Source of the DNA: Dactylosporangium sp. AC04546
Lineage (GTDB): Bacteria; Actinomycetota; Actinomycetes; Mycobacteriales; Micromonosporaceae
DNA: 64,000 nt
Assembly (NCBI RefSeq): GCF_022095675.1
Contig: NZ_JAHYSG010000022.1
Location: 60,342 to 124,341, forward strand
Direction: 5' to 3'
A program made the position numbers and the translations under genes. Numbering within the stretch: position 1 is the first letter of the stretch; the number at the start of each line of letters is the position of its first letter. Under the pieces are notes generated by a model. The model was not told where the DNA came from. It worked only from the letters and a program-made list of their open reading frames with translations, and made no database searches. Positions 40,088-48,123 of the stretch are shown here, one piece after another.

Positions 40088-42319
40088 GTGTCGGCGACCT
40101 TGACGCTCACTGCCAGCCTCCGCCCGGCCGCGCTCGACGCCCGCCGCGGCGTGGTCCGGCTGCACCCCGAGGTGCTCATCGCGCTCGGGCTGCGCCCGGG
40201 CGACCCGATCTCGCTCACCGGCCGCCGCGCGTCGGCCGGGATCGTCGCCGTCGCCGAGCCGGGCGCCAGCCGCGCCCTGCTGTACGCCGACGACCTGGTG
40301 CTCGGCAACCTCGGGCTGCGCGACGGGGGCCAGGTCACCGTGGCCGCCGCGCCGCTGCGGGCCGCACAGCACGTGACGCTCGCCGGCCCGCCGGAGATCG
40401 TCGCCGTCGTCTCGCCGGAGATGCTGCGACTCGCCCTGCTGGGCAAGGTCGTGACGGTCGGCGACAACGTCTCGCTGCTGCCGCAGGACGTCTCGCTCGG
40501 CACGCTGCCGACCGCCCCGGCGGCCGCGACCGTCATGGTCGACCGCGGGCTGGTCGAGGCGGCCCGCAAGAGCCTGTCCAACACGGTCGGCTACGCGTGG
40601 ACGAGCGCGCTGCTCACGGTCGTCGCCGCCGACTCCGACCCGGGCGCCCTGGTCACCATGGACACCGCGGTCGGCTGGCAGCACGGCCAGCAGACCCACG
40701 CGCCGGGCACGGTCGTGACCGCGCAGGCCTCGACGCCCGCGGCGAAGCCCGTCGTGAACCTGGACGACCTGCCCGGCCTGCGGGCCCAGGCGGAGCAGCT
40801 GATCGAGCTGCTCGACCTCGGCTTCCACCACGGCGAGGTGCTGTCGAAGCTCGGCACCACGATGTCGCTCGGCGTCCTCGTCACCGGCCCCGCCGGCTCG
40901 GGCAAGTCGGCCCTGGTCCACGCCGTCGCCGCGCAGGTCGAGGCCCAGGTCGTGGCGCTCTGGGCGCCGGAGATCGCGGCCCTGACCAACAACGACGCCG
41001 CCGCCCGCCTGCGCAAGGCGGCCGACGAGATGCGCGCCCCCGGCCCGGCCGTCCTGCTGATCTCCGACGTCGACGCGCTGGCCCCGCGCGACCAGCCCGG
41101 CCCGCTGTCGACGGTGTTCCGCCAGCTGCTCGGCGAGCTGATCCGCGAGGGCGAGGCGGTCGTCTGCACCACCAGCCGGCCCGAGTCGGTGGACCCGGCG
41201 CTGCACTCCCCCGAGCTGCTCGCGCACGAGATCGCGCTGCCGCTGCCCGACGCGGCGCTGCGCCGCGAACAGCTCGGCGTGCTGACCCGGGGCATGCCGC
41301 TCGACGACGACGTCAAGCTCGACGACGTGGCCGCCCGCACGCCCGGATTCGTCGCCGCCGACCTCGCGGCATTGGCCCGGGAGGCGGGTGTACGGGCAGC
41401 GCTGCGCCACCGCCGCGAGGGCGAGGCGCCCCGGGTCGTGATGGCCGACTTCGAGGCCGCCCTGGAGGTCGTGCGGCCGACGTCGATGGCGGAGTCGTCG
41501 CTCGAGCTGGCCAAGGTCACCCTCGACGACGTCGGCGACATGGTCGAGGTCAAGCAGACGCTCACCGAGTCGGTGCTGTGGCCGCTGTCGTACCCCGACG
41601 CCTTCTCCCGGCTGGGTATCGAACCGCCGCGCGGCGTGCTGCTCTACGGCCCGCCCGGCTGCGGCAAGACCTACCTCGTGAAGGCGATCGCCGGCACCGG
41701 CAAGGCCAACGTGCTCTCGGTCAAGGGCGCCGAGCTGCTGTCCAAGTGGGTCGGCGAGTCGGAGCGCGCGGTCCGCGAGCTGTTCCGCCGGGCCCGCGAG
41801 GCGGCGCCGACGCTCGTCTTCCTCGACGAGGTCGACGCTCTCGCCCCGCCCCGCGGCCAGGGCACCGACGGCGGCACGACCGACCGTGTGGTCGCCGCCC
41901 TGCTCACCGAGCTCGACGGCGTCGAGGCCCTCCGCAACGTGGTCGTCATCGGCGCGACGAACCGCCCCGACCTGGTCGACCCGGCCCTGCTACGCCCCGG
42001 CCGGCTGGAGCGCCTGGTGTTCGTCCCGCCGCCGGACGCCGACGCCCGCGCCGAGATCCTGCGGGCCGCGGCCAAGTCGGTGCCGCTGGCCGAGGACGTC
42101 GACCTGAAGGCCCTGGCCGCCGACCTGGACCGCTTCTCGGCGGCCGACTGCGCGGCCCTGGTCCGCGAGTCGGCCCTGGCCGCGATGCGCGAGTCGCTGG
42201 ACGCGACCGAGGTGACCGCGGAGCACGTGGCGATGGCCCGCGAGCGCGTCCGCCCGTCCCTGGACCCGACCCAGGTCACCTGGCTGGCGAACTACGCGGA
42301 GCAACAGAAGGCCCGCTAG
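40088..42319 (+). CDS. cpa: Cdc48-like AAA+ ATPase of actinobacteria (Cpa type)
   Basis: A 743-residue protein with an N-terminal double-psi/Cdc48-N-like substrate domain (about 1-190) and two AAA modules. D2 is canonical: Walker A GPPGCGKTYL (near 521), pore loop SKWVGESERA, Walker B LVFLDEVDAL, Arg-finger segment GATNRPDLVDPALLRPGRLER. D1 has Walker A GPAGSGKSALVH (near 268), but its Walker B reads LLISDVDAL, with Asp to Ser and Glu to Asp changes, and the Arg-finger helix lacks the usual arginines. D1 therefore probably binds rather than hydrolyses ATP. Such proteins assemble into hexamers that unfold proteins; in actinobacteria they belong to the proteasome/Pup world, though a direct link is not shown. 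The GTG at 40088 has a TACGCT box but no ribosome site. Confidence 0.92.
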   Translation: MSATLTLTASLRPAALDARRGVVRLHPEVLIALGLRPGDPISLTGRRASAGIVAVAEPGASRALLYADDLVLGNLGLRDGGQVTVAAAPLRAAQHVTLAGPPEIVAVVSPEMLRLALLGKVVTVGDNVSLLPQDVSLGTLPTAPAAATVMVDRGLVEAARKSLSNTVGYAWTSALLTVVAADSDPGALVTMDTAVGWQHGQQTHAPGTVVTAQASTPAAKPVVNLDDLPGLRAQAEQLIELLDLGFHHGEVLSKLGTTMSLGVLVTGPAGSGKSALVHAVAAQVEAQVVALWAPEIAALTNNDAAARLRKAADEMRAPGPAVLLISDVDALAPRDQPGPLSTVFRQLLGELIREGEAVVCTTSRPESVDPALHSPELLAHEIALPLPDAALRREQLGVLTRGMPLDDDVKLDDVAARTPGFVAADLAALAREAGVRAALRHRREGEAPRVVMADFEAALEVVRPTSMAESSLELAKVTLDDVGDMVEVKQTLTESVLWPLSYPDAFSRLGIEPPRGVLLYGPPGCGKTYLVKAIAGTGKANVLSVKGAELLSKWVGESERAVRELFRRAREAAPTLVFLDEVDALAPPRGQGTDGGTTDRVVAALLTELDGVEALRNVVVIGATNRPDLVDPALLRPGRLERLVFVPPPDADARAEILRAAAKSVPLAEDVDLKALAADLDRFSAADCAALVRESALAAMRESLDATEVTAEHVAMARERVRPSLDPTQVTWLANYAEQQKAR

Positions 42320-42323
42320 GGGC

Positions 42324-42671
42324 TCAGCGGCGGCGGGCGCGGGAGACGCGCAGGCGGCGCAGGCGCTGGACGACCACCGGCTCGTGGGCCAGGGCCAGCG
42401 GGTTGTCGAGCAGCGCGTTGAGCAGCTGGTAGTACCGGGTCGCGGAGAGGCCGAACGTGTCGCGGATGGCCTGCTCCTTGGAGCCGGCCTGGCGCCACCA
42501 TCGCTTCTCGAACGCCAGGATCTGCTTGCTCCGGTCGTCGAGCTCGGCGGGCTCCTCCTCGACCGCGATGTCGCCGGCGGCCGGCTCGTCACCCAGGTCG
42601 CCGTCGACGAAGTCGTCGACGTCCTGAGTGGACGGCTGACTTGGGACGTGCGCGACTTCCTCGCGCTTCAT
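42324..42671 (-). CDS. DUF3263 domain protein
   Basis: A 115-residue protein. The C-terminal half is a clear DUF3263 domain with the motif FEKRWWRQAGSKEQAIRDTF, continuing LSATRYYQLLNALLD, then VQRLRRLRVSRARRR. It looks like a compact helix-turn-helix, suggesting DNA binding; the family is almost restricted to actinobacteria and uncharacterised. The N-terminal half is acidic and probably disordered (VDDFVDGDLGDEPAAGD). The ATG at 42671 has GGAG six bases upstream; a GTG at 42707 is possible. The stop lies five bp from the end of the convergent cpa gene. Confidence 0.88.
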   Translation of the reverse strand: MKREEVAHVPSQPSTQDVDDFVDGDLGDEPAAGDIAVEEEPAELDDRSKQILAFEKRWWRQAGSKEQAIRDTFGLSATRYYQLLNALLDNPLALAHEPVVVQRLRRLRVSRARRR

Positions 42672-42711
42672 CGCGGACTCCAGCGGGGCCTCGGGGGGTG
42701 ATTCCACCCTA

Positions 42712-42923
42712 GCGCCTGTTTCACAACTGGGGTCGGAGCGAGGCGGAGTCCAGATTTCGTCTGGCGTCGCCCCGCGGGAGCCAGGCTACCGGTGTTGTCA
42801 CCGGGCTTCCGCGGGGTGGCGTCAGCGCCATGGGCGGGCCGGCCGGGCGCAGCTGCGCCGGGCCGGCCTTGGCGAGGAATCTGGGCCCGCCGCAGCCCGG
42901 CCTCAGTTGTGAAACAGGCGCTA
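42712..42923. mobile_element. MITE-like element with 20-bp perfect inverted termini
   Basis: TAGCGCCTGTTTCACAACTG (42712-42731) and its exact reverse complement (42904-42923) bound a 212-bp segment. The arms continue inward with weaker pairing (for example GGCGG and CCAGATT blocks on both sides), so the whole element can fold back. Both ends terminate in TA, and the next bases outside do not pair, which fits a TA target duplication as in Tc1/mariner-IS630 or some IS5-group elements. It has no ORF of merit and no transposase, so it would be non-autonomous. It lies just upstream of the DUF3263 gene and may affect its promoter. Confidence 0.75.
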
Positions 42924-42958
42924 ACGGCCGGCGCCGGGAACCGCCCGCCCCGGCGCGG

Positions 42959-43744
42959 TCAGGCGGTGACGATCTTCACGCCCGCCTCGGCGAAGGCGTT
43001 CAGCGTCGCCGCGGTCGCGTTGGAGTCGGTGACCAGGGTGTCGATGCGGTCGATCGGGCAGATGCGGGCGAACGCGTGACCGCCCAGCTTGGAGCTGTCG
43101 GCGATGATCACCACGCGGCGGGCGCGGGCGACCATCAGGCTGTTCATCGCGGCCTCGCCCTCGTGGTGGGCCGCGGCGCCCAGTGTCACGTCCAGGGCGT
43201 CCACGCCCAGCAGCGCGATGTCCAGCGTCACGTCGCGCAGGATGTTGCCGCCCAGGGGGCCGACCAGCTCGAACGACTGGGGGCGCACCACGCCGCCGGT
43301 CACGACGATCTTCATCCGCGAGCGGACCAGCAGCTCGTTGGCGATGTTCAGGGCGTTGGTGACGACGGTGAGCTGGGCGTCGTCGACGCCGCCGGTCAGC
43401 TCCGGGCGCACCGCCAGGGCCCGGGCGACCTCCGTCGTGGTGGTGCCGCCGTTGAGCGCGACGACCATGCCGGGCGACACCAGGGCCGCGGCCGCCGCGC
43501 CGATCCGCTGCTTCTCCGGCGCGTGCTTCGCGGTCTTGTACCGCAGCGGCAGGTCGTACGACACACCGTTGGCCACGGCACCGCCGCGCGTGCGCGTGAT
43601 CATCTGCTGCTGCGCCAGCTGGTCGAAGTCGCGGCGGATCGTGGCCTGCGACACGTCCAGGCGGTCGGCGGCGTCCTCGACGCTGATCCGGCCGCTGTCG
43701 GTGAGGATCTCCAGGAGCGCGTTCCAGCGCGCATAGCGGTCCAC
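42959..43744 (-). CDS. DeoR-family transcriptional regulator
   Basis: A 261-residue regulator. The N-terminal DeoR helix-turn-helix reads RWNALLEILTDSGRISVEDA, continuing ADRLDVSQATIRRDFDQL (about 5-42). The C-terminal sugar-phosphate-sensing DeoRC domain has ALNGGTTTTEVARAL (near 95-109), VVTGGVVRPQ, and VDALDVTLGAAAHHEGEA. It probably controls the divergent ROK kinase and nagA genes in response to an amino-sugar phosphate. The GTG at 43744 has GGAGG six bases upstream; the frame is open far upstream but that part is antisense to the kinase gene. Two 21-bp direct repeats in the divergent gap are likely operators. Confidence 0.93.
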   Translation of the reverse strand: MDRYARWNALLEILTDSGRISVEDAADRLDVSQATIRRDFDQLAQQQMITRTRGGAVANGVSYDLPLRYKTAKHAPEKQRIGAAAAALVSPGMVVALNGGTTTTEVARALAVRPELTGGVDDAQLTVVTNALNIANELLVRSRMKIVVTGGVVRPQSFELVGPLGGNILRDVTLDIALLGVDALDVTLGAAAHHEGEAAMNSLMVARARRVVIIADSSKLGGHAFARICPIDRIDTLVTDSNATAATLNAFAEAGVKIVTA

Positions 43745-43778
43745 GGTGACCCTCCTTTGCGCGTACGGTGCGAGATGT

Positions 43779-43887
43779 GTGCACAATAATGCGCGAAACA
43801 GTGGGTAAACGCAAAGGCAACTGCTCGAACTAACCAATGCGGGTACGGTTGCCAGCCGACCGGCCGGTGCGCAATGATGCGCGAACG
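43779..43887. promoter_or_regulatory. Pair of 21-bp direct repeats, probable DeoR operators
   Basis: GTGCACAATAATGCGCGAAAC (43779-43799) and GTGCGCAATGATGCGCGAACG (43867-43887) agree at 17 of 21 positions and are 88 bp apart (about eight helical turns), suiting loop formation. They lie between the divergent deoR-type and ROK kinase genes. Confidence 0.7.
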
Positions 43888-43931
43888 AGCGGGGTTTGCA
43901 GCCGTAACGAACAGCCGAGGACGAACGCCAC

Positions 43932-44855
43932 ATGACGCAGACCGTGATCGCCCTCGATGTCGGCGGCACCGGGATCAAGTGTGCGCTGGTCGGTTTGGAC
44001 GGCACCGTCCAGCACGCCGAGCGCCACGCGACCGGGCGGGAGCGCGGCGCCGAGGCGGTCGTCGCGACCATTCTCGACATCGCCGAGGGGCTCGCCGCGA
44101 CGGCCCGGACCAAGGGCCTCGAACCGGTCGGAGCCGGCCTCGTGGTGCCCGGCGTGATCGACGAGGTCAACGGCGTCGCCGTGTGGGCGGCGAATGTCGG
44201 ATTTCGCGATGTACCGCTGAAAGCCAAGCTCGAAGAGCGCCTGGGCCTGCCGGCCGCGCTCGGGCACGACGTGCGCGCCGGCGGCCTGGCCGAGGCCCGG
44301 CTGGGCGCCGGCCGGGGCCACGACTACGTGCTCTTCATCCCGGTCGGGACCGGCATCGCCGCCGCCAACGTCGTCCACGGGCAGGTCTACACGGGCGCGC
44401 ACGGCGCCGCCGGCGAGATCGGCCACATCGTCGTGCGGCCCGGCGGCCCGCAGTGCCAGTGCGGCCAGCGGGGCTGCCTGGAGTCGATCGCCTCGGCGTC
44501 GGCGGTCGGACGGCGGTACTCCGAGCAGGCAGGCCGGCCGGCCACCGCCGAGGAGGTCGCCAAGCTCGCCTCCGACGGCGACCCGGTGGCGGTCGCGGTC
44601 TGGCAGGAGACGATCGACGCCCTGGCCGACGGCCTGCTGATCGGCATGGCGCTGTTCGACCCGGCGGTCATCGTGCTCGGCGGCGGGCTGGCCGAGGCCG
44701 GCGAGGCGCTGCTGGCCCCGCTGCGGGACGGCGTCAAGGCGCGGGTGACCTTCCACCGCGAGCCGGCCATCACCCGTGCGGCGCTCGGCGATGAGGCGGG
44801 CTGCCAGGGGGCGGCGCTGATAGCACTGGACAAGATGAACAGGAGCACGCGATGA
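43932..44855 (+). CDS. ROK-family sugar kinase (probable amino-sugar kinase)
   Basis: A 307-residue ROK protein. It has the ATP-binding N-terminus VIALDVGGTGIKCALV (about 5-20), the substrate motif VPVGTGIAAANVV, the His-containing ExGH segment (AAGEIGHIVV), and the zinc motif CQCGQRGCLE (Cys residues near 177-184). Kinases of this group phosphorylate glucose, N-acetylglucosamine or N-acetylmannosamine. Its overlap (ATGA) with nagA makes N-acetylglucosamine the most probable substrate, giving GlcNAc-6-phosphate, but this is inferred from context. ATG 43932 is preceded by GAGGA. Confidence 0.92.
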   Translation: MTQTVIALDVGGTGIKCALVGLDGTVQHAERHATGRERGAEAVVATILDIAEGLAATARTKGLEPVGAGLVVPGVIDEVNGVAVWAANVGFRDVPLKAKLEERLGLPAALGHDVRAGGLAEARLGAGRGHDYVLFIPVGTGIAAANVVHGQVYTGAHGAAGEIGHIVVRPGGPQCQCGQRGCLESIASASAVGRRYSEQAGRPATAEEVAKLASDGDPVAVAVWQETIDALADGLLIGMALFDPAVIVLGGGLAEAGEALLAPLRDGVKARVTFHREPAITRAALGDEAGCQGAALIALDKMNRSTR

Positions 44856-45961
44856 CGGTGGTGTCCGGGGTCCGGGTCGTGGCGGGAGACCGCGTCATCG
44901 ACAACGGCTTCGTCCGGATAGAAGGCGACCGCATCGCCGAGGTCGGCGCATCCGACGCAGCGGAGCACGAGGGCCCGACCGTCGTGCCCGGGTTCGTCGA
45001 CATCCACGTGCACGGCGGCGGCGGCGCGACGTTCACCACCGGCGACCCGGTCGACGCGCGCAAGGCCGCGCGGTACCACCTCGGGCACGGCACCACGACC
45101 ATGCTCGCCAGCCTGGTCACCTCGCCGCCCGAGCTGATGATGAGCGCCACCAAGGCGTTCACCCCGCTGGTCGCCGAGGGGCTGCTGGCCGGCGTTCACT
45201 TCGAGGGGCCGTACCTCTCGCAGGCCCGATGCGGCGCCCAGAACCCGGCCCACCTGCGCCACCCCTCCCTCGCCGAGCTGAACGCGCTCATCGAGGCGGG
45301 CGAGGGTGCGGTGCGCCTGGTGACCATCGCTCCCGAGCTGCCCGGCGCGCTGGAGGCGATCCGGCTGCTGGTCGACCGGGGCGTGGTCGTCGCGCTCGGC
45401 CACACCGACGCGACCTGGGAGGAGACGCTCGCCGGCGTCGACGCCGGGGCGACCGTCGGCACCCACGTCTTCAACGGCATGCGCCCGCCGCACCACCGCC
45501 AGCCCGGCCCGGTCTTCGCGCTGCTCGGCGCGGCCACGGTGACCTGCGAGTTCGTCGCCGACGGTGTCCACCTGCACGACGGCACCCTGGCGTTCGCCAC
45601 CCAGGTGACCGGCCCGCGGCGGGCCGCGCTCATCACCGACGCGATGGCGGCGGCCGGCATGCCCGACGGCGAGTACGACCTGGGCGGCCAGACCGTCGCG
45701 GTGGCGGACGGCGTGGCCCGGCTGACCAGGGACGGTTCGATCGCCGGCAGCACGCTCACGATGGACAAGGCGTTCCGCCGGGCCGTCGGCGCGGGCCTGT
45801 CACTGGTGGACGCCTCGCGGATGGCGAGCGGCACCCCGGCGGCGGCGATCGGCCTCGGCGACGAGGTGGGCACGCTGCGCGAGGGTCAGCGGGCCGACCT
45901 GGTCGTGCTCGACGCGGACCTGAACGTTCAGCGGGTGATGCGGGCCGGCGCCTGGGTCTGA
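44852..45961 (+). CDS. nagA: N-acetylglucosamine-6-phosphate deacetylase
   Basis: A 369-residue amidohydrolase that removes acetate from GlcNAc-6-phosphate to give glucosamine-6-phosphate in the cytoplasm. Visible: HVHGGGGATF (H-x-H, near 52), Glu in HFEGPYLS, His in ALGHTDATWEE, His in GTHVFNGMRP, and the catalytic Asp in LITDAMAAAG. The start overlaps the kinase stop by four bases (ATGA), so the two are translationally coupled. Together with the DeoR regulator they form a compact amino-sugar catabolism unit; nagB is not in the window. Confidence 0.95.
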   Translation: MTVVSGVRVVAGDRVIDNGFVRIEGDRIAEVGASDAAEHEGPTVVPGFVDIHVHGGGGATFTTGDPVDARKAARYHLGHGTTTMLASLVTSPPELMMSATKAFTPLVAEGLLAGVHFEGPYLSQARCGAQNPAHLRHPSLAELNALIEAGEGAVRLVTIAPELPGALEAIRLLVDRGVVVALGHTDATWEETLAGVDAGATVGTHVFNGMRPPHHRQPGPVFALLGAATVTCEFVADGVHLHDGTLAFATQVTGPRRAALITDAMAAAGMPDGEYDLGGQTVAVADGVARLTRDGSIAGSTLTMDKAFRRAVGAGLSLVDASRMASGTPAAAIGLGDEVGTLREGQRADLVVLDADLNVQRVMRAGAWV

Positions 45962-45965
45962 CCCG

Positions 45966-46700
45966 CTACCTGATGTTGGTCGGGGCCTGTCGGCTCTGGA
46001 CCCGATCTCCCGGCCCGGCGAAGAAGGGGGCGCCCCACCCCGCGCGGTCGATCCGGCCGAGCGGGACGGCGTCCCACGGCGCCCGCTGCAGCACCCGGTC
46101 GAGGAGCAGGCCGAGCAGGATCGCGGCCAGCCCGTCGCTCAGCCAGTGGAAACTGAGATACGTGGTGGTGAACAGCAGCACCAGCGGCACCGTGTAGCGG
46201 ATCGCGAGCACCAGCCCCGGCCGCAGGACGCCGGTGAGCAGGGCGGCGAGCACCCCGTACCAGACGATGGCGTTGACCACGTGGCCGGACGGGTAGGACA
46301 TCCCCTGCTCGGCGTGGAACAGCAGCTCGGGATGCGGGTCGGTGGGCTCGCTGGCGGCCAGCCGGTCGGTCCACAGCTTCAGCGGGCCGATCGTCACGTA
46401 GGTCAGCGCGAAGGCGCCCACGACCAGCAGGAACGGCCGGATCGTGTGCCGGCGCCGGGTCATGACGAAGGCGACGATCAGGGCCAGCGGGGTGAGCACC
46501 TGGCCGCCCTGGCCGAGCCGGTTGCACCAGCGCAGCGTGGTGTCGAGCCAGCCGGGGCGGTGCGCGTCGACGAAGTCCCGCACCGCGAGGTCCAGGTCCA
46601 GCAGCGGGGTGCGCCAGACGAGGGCGAGTGTCACGGCGGCGAAGCCGGCCAGCAGGACGGCGTCGAACCACCAGCCGGACGGGCGGACGGGGCGTAGCAC
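45966..46700 (-). CDS. PAP2-family membrane phosphatase
   Basis: A 244-residue integral membrane protein with about six spans. The PAP2 motifs are visible: a K-x6-R-like segment (KLWTDRLAASEP, without the usual RP), the central PSGH (MSYPSGHVVNA, near 146), and the third motif SFHWLSDGLAA with the catalytic His. Members dephosphorylate lipid phosphates such as phosphatidic acid or undecaprenyl pyrophosphate at the outer membrane face. The GTG at 46700 is downstream of the 46727-46754 terminator, which excludes the longer frame to 46757. It is convergent with nagA, five bp apart. Confidence 0.86.
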   Translation of the reverse strand: MLRPVRPSGWWFDAVLLAGFAAVTLALVWRTPLLDLDLAVRDFVDAHRPGWLDTTLRWCNRLGQGGQVLTPLALIVAFVMTRRRHTIRPFLLVVGAFALTYVTIGPLKLWTDRLAASEPTDPHPELLFHAEQGMSYPSGHVVNAIVWYGVLAALLTGVLRPGLVLAIRYTVPLVLLFTTTYLSFHWLSDGLAAILLGLLLDRVLQRAPWDAVPLGRIDRAGWGAPFFAGPGDRVQSRQAPTNIR

Positions 46701-46726
46701 GGCACCGACGGTACCCGAAACCGCGA

Positions 46727-46754
46727 AAGGGCCTGGGCAGCTGCCCAGGCCCTT
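46727..46754. terminator. Terminator downstream of the trypsin-like protease gene
   Basis: A perfect 28-bp palindrome (AAGGGCCTGGGCAG paired with CTGCCCAGGCCCTT) with A and T runs at its edges. It lies between the protease gene end (46815) and the PAP2 gene start (46700), both leftward. Confidence 0.85.
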
Positions 46755-46814
46755 CACAAAAGCTCAACGCTTTCAGACGACGTCCCACACGGCCGCCGCG
46801 CTCGGTGCCAGCTT

Positions 46815-48017
46815 CTAGATAAGTCCACGCAGGTCGGCGGCGATGCGGTCCATCCGGACGCCGGAGTTCGGGCAGCCGCCGAAGTGGTGCAGCGCGATCA
46901 CCTTGTTGGTCCTGCGCGAGATCACCGGCGAGCCGGAGGAGCCGCCGTCGGTGTCGCAGTAGTACGACATGTCCGTGTCGGTGTCGTAGCCGTCGTAGGA
47001 CGGGTTCGACACCGCGCAGTTGCCGTTGCGCTCGGTGTTGTCCTGCACGGTGATCACAGTCGGGGCGCCGCGCGGGTGCTGGGGGATGTACAGCTCCTCG
47101 CCGCGCACCGGCGCCCGGTCGTCGACCTGGAGGTAGCCGAAGCGCTGGATCACCTCGAAGTTGCGCACGCTGAACAGCGTGTAGTCGAGGATGTCGTCGG
47201 TGGCCAGGACCTGGTCGCCCATGACCTTGGTCGGGCGGAGGGTCGCGCCGCCCTCGCACCGGGCGCACTCGTAGTTGAACCACACTTCGGTGCCGCGCGC
47301 CTCGCGGGTCGAGGTGAGGCAGTGGGCGTTGGTCAGCATCCGGTTCTGCGAGCCGACCCGCCAGGCGGTGCACAGCTCGACGCCGTCGATGAGGATCCGG
47401 GCGACCGGCTTGGCATTGGCGTACGCGACCGGGTCCGACGACTTGTAGCAGGCCGCGTTCTCGGTCTCGTTGCTGCGCCCGCAGATGCTCTCCAGGTGCG
47501 GCAGCCGCGCCTTGGCCTCCAGAGCGGCCCGCCGTTCGGCCGGCGTCTGGCCCCGGGCGACCTTGTCGACGGTGACGCCGAGGCCGGCCAACCGCGACTT
47601 GATCCCGAGCGGATCGCCGCCGGCCTTCTCGACCCTGACCACGGCCCGATCGCCCGAGACGGACATCGACCAGTTGCCGTGCTCCTGGAGGTCGGCCGCG
47701 GTGTACGCATACTGCTCGGTGCCGGTCGCGTCGCTGATCAGCACCCGGTCCCCCGGGTCGAGCCGCAACTGGGCGAAGTGCACCTTGACGTAGTCGGCGC
47801 CCGGGTAGGTGAACGCGCGGCTCGCGGCCCGCTCGATCGTGCCGCCGGTGACCGCCTCCAGCACGCCCGCCGCCACGGCGCCCGGCTCGATCCGCTCGGG
47901 CGTGACCGACGCCATCCGCGGCCGTGCGGGGCCGAACGTGGTCGCCGCCGCGACCCCCACCCCGGTGAGTGCGAGCAGGGTACAGATCCCCGCCGTCAAC
48001 AACGCCCTACGCCGCAT
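46815..48017 (-). CDS. Secreted trypsin-like serine protease
   Basis: A 400-residue exported protein. The signal peptide is RRRALLTAGICTLLALTGVGVAAAT, with cleavage near 25-28. A pre-domain of some 110 residues (YVKVHFAQLRLDPGDRVLIS, then TEQYAY) resembles bacterial pre-peptidase beta-sandwiches. The protease domain (about 200-400) has the triad His in MLTNAHCLTS (near 231), Asp in ILDYTLFSV (near 276) and Ser in GGSSGSPVIS (near 360). The Cys pairs (CGRSNETENAAC, CARC, CAVS) and chymotrypsin fold recall lysyl and glutamyl endopeptidases; the specificity cannot be told. It stands alone with its own terminator. Confidence 0.9.
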   Translation of the reverse strand: MRRRALLTAGICTLLALTGVGVAAATTFGPARPRMASVTPERIEPGAVAAGVLEAVTGGTIERAASRAFTYPGADYVKVHFAQLRLDPGDRVLISDATGTEQYAYTAADLQEHGNWSMSVSGDRAVVRVEKAGGDPLGIKSRLAGLGVTVDKVARGQTPAERRAALEAKARLPHLESICGRSNETENAACYKSSDPVAYANAKPVARILIDGVELCTAWRVGSQNRMLTNAHCLTSTREARGTEVWFNYECARCEGGATLRPTKVMGDQVLATDDILDYTLFSVRNFEVIQRFGYLQVDDRAPVRGEELYIPQHPRGAPTVITVQDNTERNGNCAVSNPSYDGYDTDTDMSYYCDTDGGSSGSPVISRRTNKVIALHHFGGCPNSGVRMDRIAADLRGLI

Positions 48018-48123
48018 GCGCGCGTCCTCCCAAAGGTCTGCAGAAGGGAACGCCCGGACTGTTAGGGGTAAATCGGGCGATCCGCCCGTTCAACGACCGA
48101 CGACGCGGCGAGGCGCGCGGAAC

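Noticed and set aside
42959..44227. A 422-residue version of the DeoR-type protein
   Set aside because: The extension beyond 43744 is antisense to the ROK kinase gene and would cover the operator repeats; a GTG with GGAGG at 43744 is the natural start.
46727..46754. Perfect 28-bp palindrome considered as an insertion-element end or operator
   Set aside because: Single compact hairpin with A/T flanks placed between a stop and the next start; a terminator explains it.
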